Positions 57,764 to 64,000 of a DNA stretch of 64,000 nt are shown here, piece after piece. The number at the start of each line of letters is the position of its first letter. Position 1 is the stretch's first letter. The position numbers were made by a program, and so were the translations under genes. A model generated the notes under the pieces. That model saw only the letters and a list, made by a program, of their open reading frames with translations. It made no database searches and was not told the origin of the DNA. Origin of the DNA: JALZKA01 sp963753385 (lineage in GTDB: Bacteria; Actinomycetota; Thermoleophilia; Solirubrobacterales; 70-9); assembly GCA_963753385.1 (NCBI GenBank), contig CAVWCC010000008.1:930001-994000 (forward strand), read 5' to 3'.

Positions 57764-58891
57764 ATGGCTCCCATCACGATAGTCGCGCTCGACGGCGACG
57801 AGACCGGCCAGGAGCTCCTCGAGCAGTCGCTGCGAGTCCTCGACTCTGAGGTACTGGGGCTGGAGCTCGAGGTCGAGCGCTTCGACCTCTCGCTCGAGAA
57901 CCGCCGCCGGACCGACAACGAGGTCTGTATGGAGGCGGCCAACCGGATGCGCGAGACCGGTCTCGGCCTGAAGGCGGCGACGATCACCCCGGAGGGAGCG
58001 GATGACGTCGGCAGCCCGAACCGGATCCTGCGCGAGGCGATCGACGGCACCGTGATCGTCCGCACCGGCAGGCGCATACCGGGCGTTACGCCGGTCGCGG
58101 GCGTCCACCATCCGATCTCGGTCTGCCGGATGGCCGTCGGCGACGCGTACGGGGCCGAGCAGTGGCGCGAGCCGGACGGCGAGGACGAGCTTGCAAAGCG
58201 GACCGAGGTGATCCGTCGCTCCCACTGCCGAGCGGTCGCCGAGTTCTCGTTCCGTGAGGCGAAGCGGCTCGGCGGGCGCGTCTACGGCGGCCCAAAGTGG
58301 ACCGTGAGCCCCGTCTACGAGGGGATGCTGAAGGAGGAGATGGACGCCGCCGCGGCGCGGCATCCGGACTGCGCGTACCAGCCGGTGCTGATCGACGCCA
58401 CGCTCGCCGGGCTGGTGTCGGGCGCGGCCTCGGAGCCGCTGGTGATCCCTTGCCTCAACCGCGACGGCGATCTGCTCTCGGATCTGGTCCTCCCGCTCTT
58501 CGGCTCGATCGCCGGCGCCGAATCGGTGCTGCTCGGCCTTGACGCCGAGCTGCGCACGTCGGCGGCGATGGCGGAGGCGCCCCACGGCACGGCGCCGGCA
58601 CTGTTCGGCAAAGACATCGCCAACCCGATGGCGATGATCCTCGCGGTCGCGGCCCTGCTGCACTACGCGGGCGACACCACGGCCGCCGGGGACGACGCGC
58701 CGGCCGAGGCCGACCGCCAGGCGGAGTCCGCCTCACGCGCGGTCTACGAATCCGTCCTCGAGACGGTCGCGGCCGGGACGCGAACCCCTGATCTGGGCGG
58801 CCACGCCGGCACCACCGAGTTCACGGATGCGGTGATCGAGGCGATCAAGCGCAAGCTAGAGACTTGGTCGAGCCTGGGCGCGAGCGCATAG
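57764..58891 (+). CDS. Isocitrate/isopropylmalate dehydrogenase family protein
   Basis: A 375-residue beta-decarboxylating dehydrogenase relative. The metal and substrate region is divergent: RTGRRIPGVTPVAGVHHPIS instead of the usual R-x-E-D-x-Y-type segment. The NAD-site loop HGTAPALFGKDIANPMAMI is recognisable. N-terminal ITIVALDGDETGQELLEQSL matches the family's start with an acidic change. Could be an isocitrate dehydrogenase, an isopropylmalate enzyme or a relative with another substrate. Its neighbours give no clear pathway. Confidence 0.7.
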   Translation: MAPITIVALDGDETGQELLEQSLRVLDSEVLGLELEVERFDLSLENRRRTDNEVCMEAANRMRETGLGLKAATITPEGADDVGSPNRILREAIDGTVIVRTGRRIPGVTPVAGVHHPISVCRMAVGDAYGAEQWREPDGEDELAKRTEVIRRSHCRAVAEFSFREAKRLGGRVYGGPKWTVSPVYEGMLKEEMDAAAARHPDCAYQPVLIDATLAGLVSGAASEPLVIPCLNRDGDLLSDLVLPLFGSIAGAESVLLGLDAELRTSAAMAEAPHGTAPALFGKDIANPMAMILAVAALLHYAGDTTAAGDDAPAEADRQAESASRAVYESVLETVAAGTRTPDLGGHAGTTEFTDAVIEAIKRKLETWSSLGASA

Positions 58892-58937
58892 GAAATCGAC
58901 ACTCGTCCCTGCAAGCGGCATAGGATCGGCGATCGGT

Positions 58938-59949
58938 ATGGAGGCTGCGGAGATGGCCGGCGCGCCCCGCAACGGGCTCGCGACGGCAAGGGAATGGATG
59001 AGCGAGAACCCGGCCTGGGTCGCGCTGATCATCCTGGCGCTGATCGCCGTGGCCCTGATCATCGGCGAGGGCCTCCAGGAGTTCGCGCAGCGGTCGGTCA
59101 ACGGGATCATCTCGGGCTCCTACTTCGCGCTCGGCGCGATCGGGCTGACGCTCGTCTACGGGATCCTCAAGCTCGTCAACTTCGCCCAGGGCGACATGCT
59201 CACGTTCGGGGCGTACATCGCCTTCCTGTTCGACGCCACGCTCGACATGCCGCTCGCCCTCGCGCTGGTCGCGGGAGTGCTGGCCACGGCGGCGCTCGGC
59301 GTCGCCCAGGAGCTCGCGATGTGGCGGCCGATGCGGGCGAAGAAGGCCGGGATGCTTCAGCTGCTCCTGATGTCGCTCGGGCCTGGCGTTCGTGCTGCGC
59401 TACGCGATCCAGTTCATCTGGGGCACGGAGCCACGCTCGCTCGACGCCGACGTGACGTCGTCGATCTCGTTCCTCGGGCTCAGCATCGGCGAGACCGAGC
59501 TGATCGTGGTGATCATCTCATTCGTCGTCCTCGCGGCGGTCGCGGCGATGCTGCGGGCCACGTCTCTGGGCCGCCAAATGCGGGCGCTCGCCGACAACTT
59601 CGACCTGGCGGAGACGACGGGCATCGACACCGGGCGGGTCGTGCTCAAGACCTGGGTGCTCGCCGGGGGCCTGGCAGGGCTCGCCGGCGTCCTCGTGGTG
59701 GCCGCGACCGGGAGCCTCACGCCCAACACCGGGTTCTACCTGCTCCTGCCCCTGTTCGCGGCGGTGGTCCTCGGCGGCATCGGTAACGCCTATGGCGCGC
59801 TCGCTGGCGGCTTGGTGATCGGCCTTACCCAGGAGTGGTCGACGCTGATCGTCGAGTCGCAGTGGAAGGTGGCGGTCAGCTTCCTCGTGCTGATCATCGT
59901 CCTGATCGTGCGGCCGCAGGGCATCTTCGGCAAGGAGCGCACGCTGTGA
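58938..59949 (+). CDS. livH: Branched-chain amino-acid ABC permease LivH-type (frameshifted)
   Basis: First permease of a HAAT-type importer. The opening helices contain GIISGSYFALGAIGLTLVYG and LVNFAQGDMLTFGAY, the family signature; the second part contains TSLGRQMRALADNFDLAETT and PNTGFYLLLPLFAAVVLGGI. The two are in different frames; deleting one G near 59380 restores SLGLAFVLRYAIQFIWG. About 336 residues. A TAGGAT upstream may be a -10 box. Stop overlaps the GTG of the R2 leader ORF. Confidence 0.88.
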
Positions 59950-59999
59950 GGCGGAGTCCGTCAGGACGGAGCCGAATCCCACCGTCGTTGAGGTGGCTT
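59947..59999 (+). repeat. Repeat R2, copy 4, between livH and livM
   Basis: Diverged R2 unit. Hairpin 1 is GTCC-GTCA-GGAC and hairpin 2 CCACC with loop GTCGTTGA and GGTGG; both differ from other copies at paired positions. It forms most of a 19-codon ORF, VRRSPSGRSRIPPSLRWLA, from GTG at 59946 (overlapping the livH stop) to TGA at 60003-60005 (overlapping the livM ATG). Confidence 0.85.
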
Positions 60000-60001
60000 G
60001 C

Positions 60002-61003
60002 ATGATCGAGCTCCCCGTTGCCATTACCTTCGACTTCCTCACTGCGTGGGACTTCTGGATCGGCGTTGGGATCCTCGCCGGGATCTACGGGATCTTCACG
60101 CTCGGCCTGCAGCTCAACGTTGGCTACACGGGCGTCATCAACTTCGGCCAGGCAGGCTTCATGGCGATCGGCGCCTACGCCGCGATCATCTTCGTCGTCG
60201 AGTTCGGCTGGAGCTACTGGCTCGCCCTGCCGGCCTCGGCGCTGTTGACGATGATCGTCGGCCTCCTGATCGGCCTGCCGTCGCTGCGGCTTCGGGCCGA
60301 TTACTTCGCGATCGCGACGATCGCGTTCTCGGAGATCGTCCGCGACGTCGCCCAGAACGCGCGCGACCTGACCGGCGGCAATCAGGGAACGATCAACGTG
60401 GAGCTCGAAAACGACCGCTTCTTCACCGATCCCTGGTTCAACGCGTCCGACTGGATCGAGCAGAACCTGCTCGATCCGATCGGCCTCTCCGGCCAGGAGT
60501 TCGGCGACCTGCCGCTGTTCCTGGTCGTCTGGGTGACGCTCGGGCTGCTCGCGTTCGGCCTTCACCTGCTCGTCCGCTCGCCCTGGGGACGGGTCCTGAG
60601 GGCGGTCCGCGAGGACGAGGACGCCGCGCGCGCGCTCGGCAAGAACGCGTTCTCGTACAAGCTCCAGTCGCTTGCCGTCGCGGCGGTGCTCGGTGCGATC
60701 TCGGGCTGGTTCCTCGCCTTCAACCTCGAGTCGGTCTCGCAGACGGCGTTCGAGCCGCTCTACACGTTCCTCGGCTTCGGTGCTCTGATCCTGGGCGGCC
60801 TCGCGAGCTTCGGCGGCGTGCTGGTCGGCTCGGTCCTGCTCTGGACGCTGCTCGAGGGGTTCCGGTTCCTGGATCTGCCGCTCTCCGCCGACAAGGTCTC
60901 CGCGCTGCGATTCATCATCGTCGGCCTGATCCTGATCCTCCTGATGGCGTTTCGCCCGCAGGGCATTTTCGGCAAGCGGGAGGAGATGGTGCTCGGTGAA
61001 TGA
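60002..61003 (+). CDS. livM: Branched-chain amino-acid ABC permease LivM-type
   Basis: Second permease, 333 residues, with eight or more helices. Signature segments: LQLNVGYTGVINFGQAGFMA near the start, ADYFAIATIAFSEIVRDVAQ, SPWGRVLRAVREDEDAARAL (the EAA-like loop that contacts the ATPases), and IFGKREEMVLGE at the end. Intact. Start ATG at 60002 overlaps the R2 leader stop; livG starts eight bases before its stop. Confidence 0.92.
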   Translation: MIELPVAITFDFLTAWDFWIGVGILAGIYGIFTLGLQLNVGYTGVINFGQAGFMAIGAYAAIIFVVEFGWSYWLALPASALLTMIVGLLIGLPSLRLRADYFAIATIAFSEIVRDVAQNARDLTGGNQGTINVELENDRFFTDPWFNASDWIEQNLLDPIGLSGQEFGDLPLFLVVWVTLGLLAFGLHLLVRSPWGRVLRAVREDEDAARALGKNAFSYKLQSLAVAAVLGAISGWFLAFNLESVSQTAFEPLYTFLGFGALILGGLASFGGVLVGSVLLWTLLEGFRFLDLPLSADKVSALRFIIVGLILILLMAFRPQGIFGKREEMVLGE

Positions 61004-61796
61004 CGCCGTCCCAATCTTCCGAGCCGAGGGCGTCGTCAAGCGCTTCGGCGGGATTCGCGCCGTCAACGGCGCGACGATGGACATCCGCGAGGGATCGATC
61101 ACCGCCTTGATCGGCCCGAACGGCGCCGGCAAGACCACCTTCTTCAACGTGATCACGGGCTTCTACAAGCCGGACGGCGGCATGGCCACGTTCGACGGGA
61201 AATCGACCCTGGGCCACCCCCCATACGCGATCGCACGGTTGGGGATGGTGCGGACCTTCCAGATCACCAAGGCGCTCGCCGCGATGCCGGTAATCGACAA
61301 CATGATGCTCGCGGCGCCGGACCAACCAGGCGAATCCCTGTTCGGCACGGTCTTTAGGCAGCCGGCGAACCGCCACCGCGAGCGCGAAGTGCGAGATCAG
61401 GCGGGCGAGCTGCTCGAGATGTTCAACCTCCAGGCCCTCGCGGACAACTACGCCGGGACGCTTTCGGGCGGCCAGCGCAAGCTGCTGGAGCTGGCGCGCG
61501 CGCTGATGACCAAGCCGCGGTTCCTGCTGCTCGACGAACCGATGGCCGGGATCAACCCCACGCTCGGCCGGCGACTGCTCGAGCACATGGAGCGGCTGCG
61601 GACCGAGGACGGCGTCACGTTCCTGTTCGTCGAGCACGACATGGATGTCGTCATGAACCACTCCGACCGGATCATCGTGATGGCCGAGGGCCGCGTGATC
61701 GCCGAGGGCGAGCCGCACGAGGTGCGCGCGAACCAGGCCGTGATCGACGCCTATCTGGGCGCGGGCGCGCCGGCGGAGGCGAACGGCGATGCCTGA
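60996..61796 (+). CDS. livG: ABC transporter ATP-binding protein LivG-type
   Basis: ATPase of 266 residues. Walker A GPNGAGKTTFFN, Q loop region, signature LSGGQRKLLELARAL, Walker B LLLDEPMAGINP and H loop FVEHDMDVVM are present. The family-specific C-terminal ADGRVIAEG-like segment (MAEGRVIAEGEPHEVRANQ) is also there. GTG start at 60996, overlapping livM by eight bases; overlaps livF by eight bases. Confidence 0.93.
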   Translation: MNDAVPIFRAEGVVKRFGGIRAVNGATMDIREGSITALIGPNGAGKTTFFNVITGFYKPDGGMATFDGKSTLGHPPYAIARLGMVRTFQITKALAAMPVIDNMMLAAPDQPGESLFGTVFRQPANRHREREVRDQAGELLEMFNLQALADNYAGTLSGGQRKLLELARALMTKPRFLLLDEPMAGINPTLGRRLLEHMERLRTEDGVTFLFVEHDMDVVMNHSDRIIVMAEGRVIAEGEPHEVRANQAVIDAYLGAGAPAEANGDA

Positions 61797-62560
61797 CCCG
61801 GTCCTGAAGGTGAGCGGCCTGATCGCGGGCTACACGCCGGAGGTGGACATCCTGAACGGCGTCGACATCGACGTGAACCCGAACGAGATCGTGACGATCG
61901 TCGGTCCGAACGGCGCCGGCAAGTCCACCCTGATGAAGTCGATCTTCGGCCTGGTGCCGCCGCGCGAGGGCTCGATCAAGCTCCACGGCGACGAGATCAC
62001 GGGCGAGATGCCGCACACGGTCACCCGCAAGGGCGTGACCTACGTCCCCCAGCTCGACAACGTCTTCCCCAACCTGACCGTCCAGGAGAACCTCGAGCTC
62101 GGCGCCATCGCCGGCGGCGAGGGCTCGGTCGACGAGCGCATGGCGCGCATCTTCGGCCTGTTCCCGCGCCTCGAGGAGCGCCGCCGGCAGGCGGCCGGCA
62201 CGATGTCAGGGGGCGAGCGCCAGATGGTCGCGATGGGCCGCTCCCTGATGCCGGACCCGGAGATCCTGCTGCTCGACGAGCCCTCGGCGGGCCTCGCCCC
62301 GGCGTTCGTCGACGCGATCTTCGAAAAGGTGCTCGAGATCAACGCGTCGGGCGTGACGATCCTGATGGTTGAGCAGAACGCGCGGCGCGCGCTCGCGATG
62401 TCGCATCGCGGCTACGTGCTCGACCTCGGGCACGAACCGCTTCAGCGGCCCAGGGCCCGGAGCTGATCGCCGACCCCAAGGTCGCCGACCTGTACCTGGG
62501 CGGCGGCAAGGGCGGGTTGACGCCTCAGAGTCCCCCGCCGGGGACGGTCCGCAGGTCTGA
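61789..62560 (+). CDS. livF: ABC transporter ATP-binding protein LivF-type (3' end frameshifted)
   Basis: ATPase of about 235-255 residues. Walker A is GPNGAGKSTLMKSIFG, signature MSGGERQMVAMGRSLM, Walker B LLLDEPSAGLAPAF, H-loop region VEQNARRAL. Near the end the sequence changes frame twice (about 62428-62436 and 62455-62460): VLDLG, then NRFSGPGP, then ELIADPKVADLYLGG are in three frames and together give the usual ending. The true stop is not resolved; the end given is the nearest plausible TGA. Confidence 0.85.
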
Positions 62561-62564
62561 ATGC

Positions 62565-62597
62565 CGAAGGGCCCCCGGCCTCGCGGCCGAGAGCCCT
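62565..62597. terminator. Terminator between livF and livJ
   Basis: AAGGGC and GCCCTT arms with a GGCC/GGCC inner stem around TCG (about 62567-62597), with two mismatched positions. Located between convergent genes; may work in both directions. Confidence 0.7.
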
Positions 62598-62623
62598 TTC
62601 AACATGCTTGAACTGCCGCGCTA

Positions 62624-63928
62624 CTACTCGCCCGCGGCCTTCTCCACCTTGCCGGTGACCTCGAACTCGCCCTGACCGTCGTAGGCGTAGAGGTCATAGA
62701 ACCCGATTGCCGGTTCGCCGGCGTCGTCCAGGTCGAGCGGTCCGGAGACACCCTCGAAGTCGATGTCCTCACCGGCCTGGAGGGCGGCGATCGCATCGGC
62801 CATCGTGGTGTAGTCGTACTGGTCGCCTGGAGGTCCGGAAACCGCCTGGATCTGCTCGGCGATCGCCGGTCCCTCGTTCGAGCCCGCAGCGACGGCGCCG
62901 AGGACGCACAGCGTCACGGCGTCGAAGTTCTGCGCGTCGAACGTGTTGCGTGATTTCGTGCCGGGCGCCGACTTGTACAGCTCGTCGAACGCCTCAGCGG
63001 CGGGACTGACCTCCTCAGGCCCCGACGGGCGGGAACCCTTGGCGTTGGCCAGCGTGTCGGGCGGAACCGAGGTCGCCCCCGCTCCGTCCTCGAACGCGAG
63101 GCCGTCGGCCGTCCAGAGGTTGGCCGGGTCGAAATCGCCGGTCCGCGTCAGCGCGGGACCGACCTCGTTGTACGGCTCCTCGAAATCGATGATCACGAAG
63201 AGGTCCGGGCTGTTGGCGACGATGTCGCCCGCCTCGGAGTTGTACGTGGACAGCTCCACGTCGTAGAGGATCGGCTCACCGGTGGTGGTGCCGCCCTTGG
63301 CCTCCCAGGCCTCCGTGAACGAGGTTGCGATGCCCTCGCCGTACGCATCGTTGCGGGCAGCGACGGACACGACCGCGTCGGTTCCGCCCTCGTCCTCCTC
63401 GATCGCGTCGGCCAGGACCGAACCCTGGATCGCGTCCGACGGCGCCGTCCTGAAGACGAAGCCGTTGTCGGGGAGCTCGGTGATCTCGGGGCTGGTCGCT
63501 GACGGCGAGATCAAGGGGATCTCGTCACGAGCCGCGACCGACCGTCCAACCGGGACCACCTCGTCCGAGGCCCATGGTCCGACGAGGCAGTTCGCCCCCT
63601 CCGAGATCATCTGCTGCGCCGCCGATTGAGCGGCTGTGGCCTTGGTTTCCGTATCGGCGCTATTCAGATCGCTCAGCGTGATGTCGGTGCCCTCGAGCGC
63701 CGCCTGGGTCTCCTGGACGGCCAGATCGGCAGCCTTCTCACCGGCCGGTCCGAACGGGCTCAGGGATCCGGTCAGCGGCACCAGCGCGCCGACCGTCATG
63801 TCGAAGCTCGCGCCGGAGACGTCGCCGCCACCGTCATCATCGTCATCGTCGTCCCCGCACGCGGCGATTCCCAGCGATGCGAGCGCCGCGACCGCCAGTG
63901 CGAGCAGGACGAGCTTAAGCCTCTGCAT
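62624..63928 (-). CDS. livJ: Branched-chain amino-acid-type ABC substrate-binding lipoprotein
   Basis: Periplasmic-binding-fold lipoprotein of 434 residues. Signal peptide with lipobox IAAC, so Cys24 is lipid-modified after cutting by the lspA product; a run of Asp follows as a linker. The Peripla_BP_6 body shows VGALVPLTGSLSPFGPAGEK, INCLVGPWASDEVV-like (ANCLVGPWASDEVVPV) and FVFRTAPSDAIQGSVLADAI. It is on the opposite strand to livHMGF, so it has its own promoter. ATG at 63926-63928 has a GAGGAG ribosome site. Confidence 0.9.
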   Translation of the reverse strand: MQRLKLVLLALAVAALASLGIAACGDDDDDDDGGGDVSGASFDMTVGALVPLTGSLSPFGPAGEKAADLAVQETQAALEGTDITLSDLNSADTETKATAAQSAAQQMISEGANCLVGPWASDEVVPVGRSVAARDEIPLISPSATSPEITELPDNGFVFRTAPSDAIQGSVLADAIEEDEGGTDAVVSVAARNDAYGEGIATSFTEAWEAKGGTTTGEPILYDVELSTYNSEAGDIVANSPDLFVIIDFEEPYNEVGPALTRTGDFDPANLWTADGLAFEDGAGATSVPPDTLANAKGSRPSGPEEVSPAAEAFDELYKSAPGTKSRNTFDAQNFDAVTLCVLGAVAAGSNEGPAIAEQIQAVSGPPGDQYDYTTMADAIAALQAGEDIDFEGVSGPLDLDDAGEPAIGFYDLYAYDGQGEFEVTGKVEKAAGE

Positions 63929-64000
63929 ACACACTCCTCTCTCTGTCTTAACGGGGTGGATTCCCGTGACTCGCATTCCTATCACGCCTGGTTCGAGATC

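Noticed and set aside
1..64000. tRNA or rRNA genes
   Set aside because: No cloverleaf-like GGTTCGAATCC-type arm or rRNA signature found in the gaps.
1..64000. CRISPR array
   Set aside because: The only regular repeats are the two tandem R2 units, with no spacer series and no cas gene.

Overview
The window is about 70% GC and reads as a chromosomal segment of a high-GC actinobacterium. The likeliest placement is Thermoleophilia (Solirubrobacterales/Gaiellales-like); this is inference. It rests on the pairing of an FtsR-type MerR regulator with a zinc-ribbon FHA protein, an RsiG-like anti-sigma factor, SepF, short HisG with HisZ, many GTG/TTG starts, and a secreted protein of the YANVVATLA...GGG type. 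I see no rRNA, tRNA, CRISPR array, transposase or phage gene.

Layout. 0-5.4 kb (minus): proS, pgsA, then a promoter driving rsiG-like, fha, ftsR, an SRPBCC protein and a partial FAD oxidase. 5.5-11 kb: envelope-glycan membrane genes (GT2 glycosyltransferase, GtrA, methyltransferase, two large polytopic proteins). 11-12.7 kb: VOC protein and ispG. 12.9-15.4 kb: three tandem NTF2-like genes, a 377-base gap and a secreted protein. 15.3-21.6 kb (minus): toroid protein, AAC(3)-like enzyme, acyl-CoA synthetase, rseP, dxr. 21.6-31.1 kb (plus): potassium island (histidine kinase, response regulator, kdpF, kdpA, kdpC, kdpB, KdpD sensor half, Usp), with one methyltransferase on the minus strand. 31.2-34.9 kb: transsulfuration pair and a CapA-like protein. 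34.9-45.6 kb (minus): cdsA, uppS, frr, pyrH, tsf, rpsB, rluD-like, lspA, yggT, proC, a secreted protein, sepF, yggS, pgeF, CCA transferase. 45.6-47.9 kb (plus): beta-propeller, GNAT and PepSY-like proteins. 48-55.3 kb (minus): hisF, small ORF, hisA, hisH, hisB, hisD, hisG, hisZ, murA. 55.3-58.9 kb: HD protein, hydrolase, CYTH, zinc protein and an isocitrate/isopropylmalate dehydrogenase relative. 58.9-64 kb: branched-chain amino-acid-type ABC importer (livHMGF plus, livJ minus).

Read down the minus strand, rpsB-tsf-pyrH-frr-uppS-cdsA, dxr-rseP, ispG and proS keep the usual bacterial order but are pushed apart by blocks of other genes.

The most unusual signal is two families of short double-hairpin repeats at gene junctions. 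R1 has four copies (dxr/rseP, kdpC/kdpB, in front of rpsB, and inverted between uppS and cdsA). R2 has four copies (two tandem before the GT2 gene, one fused into the end of hisH, one between livH and livM). R1 and R2 copies between co-directional genes form a 17-19 codon ORF whose stop overlaps the next gene's start codon. R2 hairpins change by compensating base pairs between copies.

At least ten apparent single-base frameshifts break otherwise well-conserved genes (FAD oxidase, proS, one membrane protein, kdpB four times, livH, livF twice). Nearly all are extra bases, which looks more like sequencing error than gene decay. Coordinates for those genes span the whole reconstructed gene.
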